Positions 7,814 through 16,499 of a DNA stretch of 64,000 nucleotides are shown in pieces. The translations under genes and the position numbers were made by a program. The notes under the pieces are model-generated. The model was not told the DNA's origin. It made no database searches and was given only the letters and a program-made list of their open reading frames with translations. Each line of letters begins with the position of its first letter. The stretch's first letter is position 1. This DNA comes from an uncultured Bacteroidales bacterium (lineage in GTDB: Bacteria; Bacteroidota; Bacteroidia; Bacteroidales; Paludibacteraceae). The stretch is taken from assembly GCA_934716995.1 (NCBI GenBank), contig CAKUYO010000011.1, positions 1 through 64,000 on the forward strand, given 5' to 3'.

Positions 7814-9325
7814 GTGAGACATACTATTGACGAAGTAAGAGACATCCTGTATGGCGGCAAACAACTGACCATAACAGATGCAGAATATCAGACCGTAAAC
7901 GAGAGTTACACGTTCCTCAAACGCTTTGCAGAGGACAAGGTCATCTATGGTATCAATACCGGCTTCGGACCGATGGCGCAGTGGCGCGTGGGCGACCGGT
8001 ATCTGAAAGACCTGCAATACAACATCATACGCAGCCACTCCACCGGTGCGGGCGAACCGATAGAAGACCGCTATGTGCGGGCGGCGATGATAGCACGCTT
8101 GGGGTCGTTCTTGCAAGGCAAGAGCGGTATCCATACCGAGGTGATAGACTTGCTGACGGCATTTATCAACCGGAGTATCATACCGTTTGTACCCAAGCAC
8201 GGCAGCGTGGGGGCAAGCGGCGACTTGGTGCAGTTGGCGCATATCGCATTGTGCCTGATAGGCGAAGGCAAGGTACACTACAGGGGCGAATGGCGCAAGA
8301 CAGGCGAGGTACTGCAGGAATGTGGGCTGGAGCCTATCCATATCCATATACGCGAGGGGCTGAGTGCCACCAACGGGACTTCGGTGATGACGGGAATAGG
8401 TATGGTGAACCAGTTTGATGCGGAGAACCTGCTGTGTTTGGCGGTACTGACAAGCGTGTGGATGAATGAGGTGGCATCGTCGTTCGACGACCTGATGGCT
8501 GCCCCGCTCAACGAGTACCGCCGGCACACGGGTCAGATATACATCGCCGAGGAGATGCGCCGTATTGCCGCTGGGAGCAAGTGTTTGCAGAAACGCGAAC
8601 ACGAACTGTATGACAACGGACACAGCGGGGAGAAGGTGTTCGAGCATAAAGTGCAGGCATACTACAGCCTGCGCTGTACGCCGCAGATATTAGGTCCGAT
8701 ATGGGAGACACTGCAAAACAGCCGCCGTGTATTGGAAGAGGAACTGAATGCCGCCAGCGACAATCCGATAGTGGACCCGACTACCGAGAATGTGTATCAC
8801 GGCGGGAACTTCCACGGGGATTATATCTCATTGGAGGAAGACAAGGTGAAGATAGCCCTTGTGCGCCTGACCATGACGGCAGAGCGGCAACTGAACTACC
8901 TGTTCCACGACCGTATCAACGGTATCCTGCCGCCGTTCCTCAACAAAGGGGTGCTGGGACTGAACTACGGCATGCAGGCGTGCCAGTTTACCGCTACGAG
9001 TACCACGGCAGAGAGTCAGACGCTGGCTATGCCCAACTATGTGCACTCGATACCCAACAACAACGACAACCAGGACATCGTATCGATGGGCACCAACACC
9101 GCCGAACTGTGCAAACAGGTGATAGACAACGCTTATCAGGTGATGGGTATCCTGATGATGGCACTGGCGCAGGCGGTGGACTGCTTGGACATAGCGGACA
9201 AGTTGGCACCCGCCATCCGTGCGGAGTACGATGCCATCCGCCGTCTTACCCCTACCATAGTGGAAGATACACCGTTCTATGAGGATATAGAAGCAATCAT
9301 ACAATACCTTAGAAACAAAGCATAA
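7814..9325 (+). CDS. Aromatic amino acid ammonia-lyase, probably tyrosine ammonia-lyase
   Basis: 503-residue member of the histidine/phenylalanine/tyrosine ammonia-lyase family. Ala134-Ser135-Gly136 (within GSVGASGDLVQLAH) cyclise to the MIO cofactor. Other signatures are INTGFGPMAQ, NIIRSHSTGAGEP, YHGGNFHGDYIS, FTATSTTAESQT and SIPNNNDNQDIVSMG. As far as I recall it, the Flavobacterium johnsoniae tyrosine ammonia-lyase shares these blocks, including the RSHS segment of the substrate pocket. Deaminating tyrosine would give 4-coumaric acid as the aryl starter. Histidine as substrate cannot be excluded by reading alone, but no other histidine-degradation gene is nearby. The start is GTG at 7814; no upstream ATG is in frame. 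Confidence 0.9.
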   Translation: MRHTIDEVRDILYGGKQLTITDAEYQTVNESYTFLKRFAEDKVIYGINTGFGPMAQWRVGDRYLKDLQYNIIRSHSTGAGEPIEDRYVRAAMIARLGSFLQGKSGIHTEVIDLLTAFINRSIIPFVPKHGSVGASGDLVQLAHIALCLIGEGKVHYRGEWRKTGEVLQECGLEPIHIHIREGLSATNGTSVMTGIGMVNQFDAENLLCLAVLTSVWMNEVASSFDDLMAAPLNEYRRHTGQIYIAEEMRRIAAGSKCLQKREHELYDNGHSGEKVFEHKVQAYYSLRCTPQILGPIWETLQNSRRVLEEELNAASDNPIVDPTTENVYHGGNFHGDYISLEEDKVKIALVRLTMTAERQLNYLFHDRINGILPPFLNKGVLGLNYGMQACQFTATSTTAESQTLAMPNYVHSIPNNNDNQDIVSMGTNTAELCKQVIDNAYQVMGILMMALAQAVDCLDIADKLAPAIRAEYDAIRRLTPTIVEDTPFYEDIEAIIQYLRNKA

Positions 9326-9331
9326 AGCATT

Positions 9332-10132
9332 ATGAAAAGAAGTATTACTTTAGTGGTCTGCGCCTTGTGTACATGGATGGCTATGGCACAAGACATCATT
9401 GTGACCAAAGATGCCAAACGCATTGAGGCAAAGATTCAAGAGGTTTCGAGTACGGAAATCAAGTATAAGAAGTTCACCTATCAGGACGGACCGGTGTTCG
9501 TACTGCCCATAGCGGATGTGAACTCTATCCTGTTTGAGAACGGAGACGTGCAGGTGTACCACCAAGAACCGGTCAAAGCACAAGACACCGACACAAATAC
9601 GGACAAAGAAAGCGTAACGGCAAACCATTCCTCCCAACAAGCCGACAATCAAACGGGCTTGATAGAAAAACGGGACGATTATTATTACCTGAGTACCGGC
9701 ACAGGAACGACCCGTATGGATAAGCAGGCATACCTGCGGTTCATACAAAACAACTGCCCCGAGGCATGGCAACGTTACCTGCAAGGCAATAAGTTGTGGA
9801 AAGCCGGTTGGGGACTCCTTGGCGCAGGTATCGGCATTGAGATGCTAATCGGTGTGCCTTTGTTCTGTGTGGGATATGCCGACCTCTATAATACGACTGC
9901 ATACTACGGCGGCTACTACAGCAATTCCAGTTATGCCAAGATTGCTGCGGGGACTGCCTTTATCACTATTGGTTCCCTTATGGAGGCAGGTTCTATACCT
10001 CTGTTGATAGTGGGAGGTATCAGGCGTAATAATACGCATGAGGTGTACAATGCCAGTTGCGCCAAGCCCAATACGGTTTCTTTGAATCTGCAAAGCAGTG
10101 CCAATGGTATTGGTTTGGCACTTAAATTCTAA
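9332..10132 (+). CDS. Membrane-associated protein of unknown function
   Basis: 266 residues: a signal peptide (MKRSITLVVCALCTWMAMAQ), then a Bacteroidota N-terminal module DIIVTKDAKRIEAKIQEV..KYKKF..GPVFVLPIADVNSI..ENG. A polar Ser/Thr/Gln linker follows (about 85-115), then two hydrophobic stretches (about 160-185 and 205-235) that look like membrane segments. The N-terminal module is common in secreted Bacteroidota proteins and has no known catalytic role. The gene sits seven bases after the ammonia-lyase gene and four before the ketoreductase gene, so it is surely in the operon. Its function there is unknown. Confidence 0.72.
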   Translation: MKRSITLVVCALCTWMAMAQDIIVTKDAKRIEAKIQEVSSTEIKYKKFTYQDGPVFVLPIADVNSILFENGDVQVYHQEPVKAQDTDTNTDKESVTANHSSQQADNQTGLIEKRDDYYYLSTGTGTTRMDKQAYLRFIQNNCPEAWQRYLQGNKLWKAGWGLLGAGIGIEMLIGVPLFCVGYADLYNTTAYYGGYYSNSSYAKIAAGTAFITIGSLMEAGSIPLLIVGGIRRNNTHEVYNASCAKPNTVSLNLQSSANGIGLALKF

Positions 10133-10135
10133 TGT

Positions 10136-10870
10136 ATGGGGGAGAATAAGTATGCCTTGGTAACAGGCGGTAGCCGCGGTATAGGTCGCGCTATTGCCGA
10201 GCGTCTGGCACGCGACGGATACATAGTGGTTATCAATTACCTGAGCAACACACAGGCAGCCGAAGAGACACTGCAGCATATAGAAGCGGCAGGCGGCAAG
10301 GCGGAGTTGCTGCCTTATGACGTATCCGATGCAGAGGCTACGCTGACGGCTTTGCAGAGTTGGGAAGAGAAACACGAGAACGCTCACTTCGATGTACTTG
10401 TAAACAATGCGGGCATTCGGCGTGACAACCTGTTGGTATTTATGGACGACAAGGAGTGGCACGATGTGATGACGACCAATCTGGACAGTTTCTATTACCA
10501 AACACACTACGTGCTGCAGGGTATGCTGCGTGCACGCCACGGGCGGATAGTGAATATCTCCTCTATATCGGGTGTATCGGGCTTGGCAGGACAGGTGAAC
10601 TACTCTGCCGCCAAAGCCGCACTGATAGGTGCCACCAAGGCACTATCCAAAGAAGTGGCGGCCCGCAAAGTAACGGTGAATGCCGTGGCTCCCGGGTTCA
10701 TAACCACGGATATGACCGCCGACTTGGACGAGGCGGCACTGAAGAAGACCATACCTATGGGACGCTTCGGCACGGCAGAAGAGGTGGCGGCATTGGTCAG
10801 TTTCCTGGTAAGCGAAGAGGCAGCGTATATCACAGGGCAGGTAATCAATATAGCGGGAGGAATAGGATGA
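10136..10870 (+). CDS. 3-oxoacyl-ACP reductase (FabG-like ketoreductase)
   Basis: 244-residue short-chain dehydrogenase. It has the NADPH loop TGGSRGIG (residues 10-17), the NNAG motif and the catalytic triad Ser143-Tyr156-Lys160 (VNYSAAKAA), and ends AAYITGQVINIAGGIG as FabG proteins do. It should reduce the beta-ketoacyl-ACP after each condensation in polyene assembly. The stop codon overlaps the next start as ATGA, implying translational coupling with the ketosynthase. A role in ordinary fatty acid synthesis is less likely given the cluster context. Confidence 0.92.
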   Translation: MGENKYALVTGGSRGIGRAIAERLARDGYIVVINYLSNTQAAEETLQHIEAAGGKAELLPYDVSDAEATLTALQSWEEKHENAHFDVLVNNAGIRRDNLLVFMDDKEWHDVMTTNLDSFYYQTHYVLQGMLRARHGRIVNISSISGVSGLAGQVNYSAAKAALIGATKALSKEVAARKVTVNAVAPGFITTDMTADLDEAALKKTIPMGRFGTAEEVAALVSFLVSEEAAYITGQVINIAGGIG

Positions 10871-12093
10871 GGCGTGTGGTGATAACCGGTATGGGGATAT
10901 GGTCCTGTATCGGCAAGGGGAAAGAGGAAGTAACCGAAGCACTTCGTGCGGGCAAATCGGGTATTGGTATTGACGAACGCCGTACGGAGTATGGGTTCCG
11001 TTCGCCCTTGACAGGTATTGTGGCGCGTCCGGAACTGAAAGCACTGCTCCACCGCCGTCTGCGTATGGGCATGAGCGAAGAGGCGGAATACGCCTACATG
11101 GCTTCCCGCGAAGCGTTTGAGCAGGCAGGGATAGACGAACAATATCTCTTGGATAATGAAGTAGGTGTCATCTTCGGCAATGACAGCACGGCAGGGGCTA
11201 CGGTGGAGGTACACGAGACGATGAAGCGCACGGGCGACTCCGCACAAGTGGGTTCGGGACTTATCTTCCAATCGATGAACTCCACCGTAAGTATGAATAT
11301 GAGTACCGTCTTCCACCTGCGCGGGATAAATCTGACCGTATCTGCGGCATGTGCCAGTGGCAGTCACTCCATCGGTATGGGTTATATGTTTATCCGACAG
11401 GGACTGCAGGATATGATACTGGTGGGCGGAGCGCAAGAGGTGAACGAGTTCTCCATGGCGGCTTTCGATGCGCTGGGTACGTTCTCCGTACGCACTGCCG
11501 ACCCGAGCAAAGCCTCACGCCCTTTTGACAAAGACCGAGACGGATTAGTACCGAGCGGCGGAGCCGCGGCACTGGTGCTGGAAGACTATGACCATGCCAT
11601 AGCACGCGGAGCCGCTATCATCGGTGAAGTCATCGGATACGGGTTCAGCAGCAATGGCGGAGCCATCTCGCAACCTTCGGCAACAGGCAGTATCGTGGCA
11701 ATGCAGCGGGCATTGGCGGATGCCGGACTTACACCGCAGGACATTGATTATGTGAATGCACACGCCACGTCCACACCGCAAGGCGATGATATGGAGGCGG
11801 AAGCACTCACCCGTTTGTTCGGCAACGCAAAGGCATGGATATCCAGTACCAAATCGATGACAGGACACGAGTGCTGGATGGCAGGTGCCTCCGAAGCCGT
11901 CTATAGTCTGCTTATGATGCAGAACGGCTTTGTCGCTCCGAACATCAACCTAGAGAACGTAGCCGACAGTGCCGCCACACTCCGAATAGCACGGCAAACC
12001 GTATTTACCGAAGTCCATACGGTGCTCAGCAACTCGTTTGGCTTCGGAGGAACCAACTCAGCCATCATACTATGCAACTCTTTGAAGAACTAA
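10867..12093 (+). CDS. Beta-ketoacyl-ACP synthase (first ketosynthase)
   Basis: 408-residue KAS II-type condensing enzyme starting at the ATG overlapping the ketoreductase stop. The full Cys-His-His triad is present: Cys162 (SAACASGS), His299 (NAHATSTPQGD) and His334 (MTGHECWMAG), with the C-terminal SFGFGGTN loop. It should elongate the ACP-bound aryl polyene chain with malonyl-ACP. Reading upstream in frame gives a longer frame, but that part overlaps the ketoreductase gene and is not coding. The last 22 bp overlap the methyltransferase gene. Confidence 0.93.
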   Translation: MRRVVITGMGIWSCIGKGKEEVTEALRAGKSGIGIDERRTEYGFRSPLTGIVARPELKALLHRRLRMGMSEEAEYAYMASREAFEQAGIDEQYLLDNEVGVIFGNDSTAGATVEVHETMKRTGDSAQVGSGLIFQSMNSTVSMNMSTVFHLRGINLTVSAACASGSHSIGMGYMFIRQGLQDMILVGGAQEVNEFSMAAFDALGTFSVRTADPSKASRPFDKDRDGLVPSGGAAALVLEDYDHAIARGAAIIGEVIGYGFSSNGGAISQPSATGSIVAMQRALADAGLTPQDIDYVNAHATSTPQGDDMEAEALTRLFGNAKAWISSTKSMTGHECWMAGASEAVYSLLMMQNGFVAPNINLENVADSAATLRIARQTVFTEVHTVLSNSFGFGGTNSAIILCNSLKN

Positions 12094-13175
12094 GACAGAA
12101 TTACAGCCGCGAGCAGTACTCCGCACGCGAGGCGCAGGCACTGGCACATATCTACAGTTGGGGTCCCGTTGTCTTTCAGGTGGCACGTCTGCTACGCAAG
12201 TACGGCATACTGCGTCTGCTGAGCGATGCGGGCGACAACGGACTGACGCAAGCACAGATTGCGCAGCAGACAGGGCTGAGCAACTATACTGCCAAATGTC
12301 TGCTGGAAGCCGCACTCACTATGCATGCGGTGCTAATCAATCCCGATACCGACCACTACACCTTGGCGAAGACCGGGTGGTTCCTGCTCAATGACGACCT
12401 GATAGGTGTGGACATCAACTTCAACCACGATGTCAACTATGAAGGCTGGTTTGTATTGGACAAAGCCTTGGAAGAGGGACGTCCCGCCGGACTGGAGCAT
12501 TTCGGTAACTGGCACACTATCTACGAGGGTCTGTCCTCTCTGCCTGCGCAGGTACAGAAATCGTGGTTCGGCTTCGACCACTACTACAGCGACCATTCGT
12601 TTGATGAAGCGGTGAAGATAATCTTCCGCAACGGCAGGAAGCATATATTGGACGTAGGCGGCAACACCGGTAAGTTTGCCCGTTTTGTCACTGAGCATCA
12701 GCCTGAAGCGGAAGTTACAATATGTGATTTGCCTCAGCAGATAGAGATGATGCGCACCCAAACGAAAGGGCATATCGGCGAAGCACGTATCTATGGTTAT
12801 GGTATGAACCTGCTGAATGAAGACGCTGCTTTCCCAACCAAGGAACACTACGACGTGATATGGATGTCGCAGTTTCTGGACTGCTTTGCCGAAGCGGAGA
12901 TAGTCAGCATACTCAAGCGTGCCGCACGCATAATGGACGACACCAACCGGCTCTATATCATGGAGACGCTATGGGACAGACAGAAATATACGCCTGCCGC
13001 ATTCTGCCTGACTATGACCTCGCTCTACTTCACGGCACTGGCTAACGGCAACAGCAAGATGTACAACACCGATGATATGACACGCCTGATTCACGAGGCG
13101 GGCTTGGAGACAGAGTTCATACACGACCACCTCGGCACAGGCGGACACTCCATACTCATTTGCAAGAAAATATAA
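12072..13175 (+). CDS. SAM-dependent O-methyltransferase-like enzyme
   Basis: 367 residues. The N-terminal 110 residues form a winged-helix dimerisation region (YGILRLLSDAGDNGLTQAQIA, TGLSNYTAK). The class I methyltransferase domain has the SAM-binding motif HILDVGGNTGKFA near residues 192-203 and the acidic loop CDLP. This layout is that of caffeate- and hydroxyneurosporene-type O-methyltransferases. In aryl polyene pathways a methyltransferase decorates the aryl head group, and that is the likely role here. The ATG at 12072 overlaps the upstream ketosynthase by 22 bp; 9 bp separate it from the ACP gene. Confidence 0.85.
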   Translation: MQLFEELRQNYSREQYSAREAQALAHIYSWGPVVFQVARLLRKYGILRLLSDAGDNGLTQAQIAQQTGLSNYTAKCLLEAALTMHAVLINPDTDHYTLAKTGWFLLNDDLIGVDINFNHDVNYEGWFVLDKALEEGRPAGLEHFGNWHTIYEGLSSLPAQVQKSWFGFDHYYSDHSFDEAVKIIFRNGRKHILDVGGNTGKFARFVTEHQPEAEVTICDLPQQIEMMRTQTKGHIGEARIYGYGMNLLNEDAAFPTKEHYDVIWMSQFLDCFAEAEIVSILKRAARIMDDTNRLYIMETLWDRQKYTPAAFCLTMTSLYFTALANGNSKMYNTDDMTRLIHEAGLETEFIHDHLGTGGHSILICKKI

Positions 13176-13184
13176 CAACAGAAT

Positions 13185-13430
13185 ATGACCAATACAGAGA
13201 TTAAAGAAAAAGTAAACGCTTTCCTTGTCGAAGAGTTTGAAATGGCAGCGGATGCATTAACGGAGACTGCCGATTTGCGCCAGGATTTGGGTATTGACAG
13301 TCTCGACTTCGTGGACATCATTGCCATTGTCAACCGCACCTTCGGTTTCAAACCTGAAGCAGCGGAAATGAAGCAGGTACGCACATTGGGTGACTTCTAC
13401 ACCTATATCGGGCAGAAAGTGAACGCATAA
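13185..13430 (+). CDS. Acyl carrier protein
   Basis: 81-residue acidic helical ACP. The phosphopantetheine attachment serine is Ser39 in DLGIDSLDFVDIIAIV. It should carry the growing polyene or its starter and works with the adjacent ketosynthase, ketoreductase and acyltransferase. A second ACP is encoded at 16242, as is usual for aryl polyene clusters. Confidence 0.93.
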   Translation: MTNTEIKEKVNAFLVEEFEMAADALTETADLRQDLGIDSLDFVDIIAIVNRTFGFKPEAAEMKQVRTLGDFYTYIGQKVNA

Positions 13431-13444
13431 TAACACCCCGGGGA

Positions 13445-14323
13445 ATGCCTAAAGACTGGAGCGGAAAGACCGGTGGTACGCGGCGCATGCAGCAAGGCTT
13501 GATAGTGCTGCTCCGTGTGGTACACCTGCCTGTGATATACGGTATCATGGGCGTGGTCATTCTCTTCTATATGCTGTTCCGGCACAGCACCTATATTGCC
13601 ATCTATCACTATTTCCGGCATATACACGGGGACAATGTATGGCGTGCTTTCCTGCATACTTACATCGACTATTTCCATTTCGGACAGGTGATACTGGACC
13701 GCTTTGCGGCATGGGCGGGGCAGGAGTTCCGCTTCACTTTTGACAACGAAGAGCAATGTATGCAGGTCTTCCGCCAACCGGAAGGAGCCATCGTGCTGTT
13801 CTCGCACGTAGGCAACTTCGAGATAGCAGGCTACTATTTCCAGACGCACCAAAAGCGTATGAATATCGTGGCATACGGGGGAGACACCGCTACGGTGATG
13901 CAAAACCGTGTGAAGCAGTTGGGATTGAACAATATCGGTATCATTGCGCACAGCGATGATATGAGCCATATATTCCGAATCCATGCGGCATTGACTGATG
14001 GTGAGATTGTCTCTATGGCAGGCGACAGCGGGTTAGGCAGTCTGAAGACTGTTTCCTGCCGTGTCCTCGGGCATACCGCCGAACTGCCGCAAGGACCGTT
14101 TCGCATTGCCGCTACGGCAGGCAAAGAAATCATTGTGCTGTTCGTGATGAAAGAGCGCAACTACGAATACCGTATCTATCACTTCCCGCTGCACGTGAAC
14201 GCCCGCCTCAAACGCACGGAACAGGTACAGGATCTGGCACAGCAATATGCCGACGGCCTGACGGCTATCGCACAGAAATACCCTACCCAATGGTTCCACT
14301 TCTATGAATTTTGGAAACACTGA
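13445..14323 (+). CDS. LpxL/HtrB-family acyltransferase
   Basis: 292 residues. An N-terminal membrane anchor (about residues 18-45, LIVLLRVVHLPVIYGIMGVVILFY as two short stretches) precedes a lysophospholipid acyltransferase domain with the H-x4-E motif SHVGNFE, as in lipid A acyltransferases. The later SMAGDSGLG and LPQGPFRIA segments match the family. In aryl polyene clusters such enzymes attach the polyene to a lipid or sugar carrier. The gene overlaps the following dehydratase gene by 20 bp. Confidence 0.85.
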   Translation: MPKDWSGKTGGTRRMQQGLIVLLRVVHLPVIYGIMGVVILFYMLFRHSTYIAIYHYFRHIHGDNVWRAFLHTYIDYFHFGQVILDRFAAWAGQEFRFTFDNEEQCMQVFRQPEGAIVLFSHVGNFEIAGYYFQTHQKRMNIVAYGGDTATVMQNRVKQLGLNNIGIIAHSDDMSHIFRIHAALTDGEIVSMAGDSGLGSLKTVSCRVLGHTAELPQGPFRIAATAGKEIIVLFVMKERNYEYRIYHFPLHVNARLKRTEQVQDLAQQYADGLTAIAQKYPTQWFHFYEFWKH

Positions 14324-14711
14324 CATACTGACCCTTATCCCGCAACGTCCGCCGTTTGTGCTGGTGGACAGGCTTGTGGAGGCTACTCCGAACGAGGCAC
14401 TGTCGGTCTATTCGGTCAGTGGTCAGCACCCGCTGGTGTCCTGCGGCTGTCTGTCTGCTGCCGGACTGATGGAGAATATGGCACAGACGGCTGCCGCACA
14501 CATAGGTGCCGTCAGCGAAGGAGAAGTGCGTATCGGCTTCATCGGGGCGGTCAAGAATATGCAGATATACTATCGCCCGCAAGTGGGGGAACAGATAACC
14601 ACGCATATCCGTGTCGTAGAGCGTGTGTTTGACATATCGTTGGTAGAAGCGGAAGTGCGGTGCGGCAAACAAGTATGCGCCCGCTGCGAACTGAAAATAG
14701 CCCTGCAATGA
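14304..14711 (+). CDS. FabZ-like hotdog dehydratase with altered active site
   Basis: 135-residue single-hotdog protein resembling FabZ/ApeP 3-hydroxyacyl-ACP dehydratases. The signature region reads LIPQRPPFVLVDRLV, where FabZ has H-R-Y-P-F: the catalytic His position is Gln. The Glu of the second motif remains (LMENMAQTAA). It may be a dehydratase with a modified mechanism, a non-catalytic partner of the second hotdog protein at 19106, or a thioesterase-like enzyme. The stop overlaps the next start as ATGA. Confidence 0.78.
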   Translation: MNFGNTDILTLIPQRPPFVLVDRLVEATPNEALSVYSVSGQHPLVSCGCLSAAGLMENMAQTAAAHIGAVSEGEVRIGFIGAVKNMQIYYRPQVGEQITTHIRVVERVFDISLVEAEVRCGKQVCARCELKIALQ

Positions 14712-15748
14712 TTATCCGACTATCCGACCATATCATCTCTCCCTTGGACGAAGGCACGCTTCCCAACTATCAGGCTGTCATTGCCGGTCGGTCGGCATTG
14801 CGTCTGCATACCGATATGTTTGCGTCCGTGGAACCGTTTATGGCAAGCCTGTTCCCGGAACGCCCTCATTTCACCGACCTGTGTATCCGCTCCGCCCAAG
14901 CGGCTATCCGTGATGCCGGCATTGATGCTGCCGCCCCCGATGTGGTATTGATACTCTCCACCACCAAAGGGGACAACCTTGACTTGCTCACACCGGCTCA
15001 TACCATAGCGCACGCATTGGGCTGCGTCAATCCTCCCGTGGTGGTCAGCAATGCCTGCACCTCAGGAGTATGCGCACAGATTACAGCGTGGCGGCTGCTG
15101 ATGACAAAGCAATACCGGACGGCAATAGTCGTCGGCTGTGATGTACAGACACGGTTTATTGTCAGCGGGTTCCAATCGTTCAAAGCCTTGTCGCAGGACG
15201 AGTGCCGCCCGTTTGATGCCGCCCGCAAAGGGCTTAACTTAGGTGAAGCCGCTGCCACAATCATACTCCGATATACAGAGCAACCGCCTGCCAACAGTTG
15301 GGTGTTGGAAGCAGGCAGTATCCACAACGACGCCAACCATATATCGGGTCCCAGCCGCACGGCAGAGGGCAGTCTCCGCTGCTTGCTTGATGTGAAAGGC
15401 AATGCCGATGACTTGGCATTTGTCAGTGTACACGGCACGGGAACGCTTTATAACGACGACATGGAGTCCGTGGCTATCCAACGGGCGGGATTGGGCAGCA
15501 CACCCGTTACAGGACTCAAAGGCTACTACGGGCATACCATGGGCGCAGCAGGCGTATTGGAGACCCTGTTGGGTATGCAAGCGGTGGAACACAACACCAT
15601 AGCGGGTGTGCGCGGGTTCTCCACCCCCGGCACGAAAGAAGCGGTGAATATCTCCGCCCAGCACCGCCCTACGGCTAAACATTCATTTATCAAACTGCTA
15701 AGCGGCTTCGGGGGTGTCAATGCCGCTGTACGATGGGCAAGACAATGA
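14708..15748 (+). CDS. Beta-ketoacyl-ACP synthase (second ketosynthase)
   Basis: 346-residue condensing enzyme, start ATG overlapping the previous stop. The triad is complete: Cys117 (SNACTSGV), His242 (SVHGTGTLYND) and His276 (GYYGHTMGAAG), with the SGFGGVNAAV loop near the C-terminus. It is about 60 residues shorter than typical KAS II, mainly through a short N-terminal part. It may provide initiation or act with the small ketosynthase-like protein encoded next, with which it overlaps. Confidence 0.88.
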   Translation: MIIRLSDHIISPLDEGTLPNYQAVIAGRSALRLHTDMFASVEPFMASLFPERPHFTDLCIRSAQAAIRDAGIDAAAPDVVLILSTTKGDNLDLLTPAHTIAHALGCVNPPVVVSNACTSGVCAQITAWRLLMTKQYRTAIVVGCDVQTRFIVSGFQSFKALSQDECRPFDAARKGLNLGEAAATIILRYTEQPPANSWVLEAGSIHNDANHISGPSRTAEGSLRCLLDVKGNADDLAFVSVHGTGTLYNDDMESVAIQRAGLGSTPVTGLKGYYGHTMGAAGVLETLLGMQAVEHNTIAGVRGFSTPGTKEAVNISAQHRPTAKHSFIKLLSGFGGVNAAVRWARQ

Positions 15749-16254
15749 GAATAACAAGCAGCATAACCCTGACTCCGCAAAGCGGCAACCTGACCGACCT
15801 GTACAGGAAATACGCGGGCGATTATCCCAAGTTCTTCAAGATGGACTTGCTCTCCCGTCTCGGATTCGTGGCTACCGAGATGGCTTTGCAGCAGGAAGAA
15901 GGTGCAGTGTCATCGGAGGACATACACGAGCACAGAGCCGTCATCTTTGCCAACCGCAGCGCGTCCATCAAAAACGACCGCGATTATGAGGCGACGATTC
16001 AGCCCGATGACTATTTCCCGTCGCCCGCTCTCTTTGTCTATACATTGCCCAATATCGTTACCGGAGAAATCGCTATCCGCCACAAGTATATGGGCGAGAG
16101 CAGTTTCTATATACTCGACGACGAGGCGCAACTGCTGCCTCTTGTCGAATCCGTTTTCCGAACCACCGATGCCACCTCTGCCATCGTAGGCTGGGTGGAA
16201 TGTCCGAACCAAGATGATTATACAGCAAAAATACAAATAGTATGGAAGAACTGA
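15745..16254 (+). CDS. Small ketosynthase-like protein without catalytic cysteine
   Basis: 169 residues from the ATG at 15745, chosen because it gives the ATGA overlap used elsewhere in this operon (15733 is an alternative). The sequence KFFKMDLLSRLGFVATEM, AVIFANRSAS and FVYTLPNIVTGEIAIRHKYMG matches a short Bacteroidota family usually labelled 3-oxoacyl-ACP synthase, covering only the N-terminal half of the thiolase fold. There is no Cys-His-His triad. A chain-length-factor-like or scaffold role beside the neighbouring ketosynthase is plausible but unproven. Confidence 0.75.
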   Translation: MRITSSITLTPQSGNLTDLYRKYAGDYPKFFKMDLLSRLGFVATEMALQQEEGAVSSEDIHEHRAVIFANRSASIKNDRDYEATIQPDDYFPSPALFVYTLPNIVTGEIAIRHKYMGESSFYILDDEAQLLPLVESVFRTTDATSAIVGWVECPNQDDYTAKIQIVWKN

Positions 16255-16499
16255 AAACACAACTCAAAGAACAAATTATTGAGGCACTCAACTTGGAAGG
16301 CATGACGCCTGCCGACATCGACGATGCCGCCCCTCTGTTTGGTGAGGGTCTGGGTCTGGACTCCATTGACGCCCTCGAACTGATAGTGCTGATGGAGAAG
16401 CAATACGGTATCAAACTGTCCGACCCGAAACAGGGAAAAGAAGTATTCAAGTCGATAGACGTAATGGCGGACTATGTAGCCGCCAACCGCACCAAGTGA
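16242..16499 (+). CDS. Acyl carrier protein (second)
   Basis: 85-residue ACP. Phosphopantetheine serine Ser41 lies in EGLGLDSIDALELIVLM, and the C-terminal part ends VMADYVAANRTK. It overlaps the preceding gene by 13 bp, and its stop overlaps the next ATG (TGATG), so translation is coupled to the large ketosynthase fusion. Confidence 0.93.
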   Translation: MEELKTQLKEQIIEALNLEGMTPADIDDAAPLFGEGLGLDSIDALELIVLMEKQYGIKLSDPKQGKEVFKSIDVMADYVAANRTK

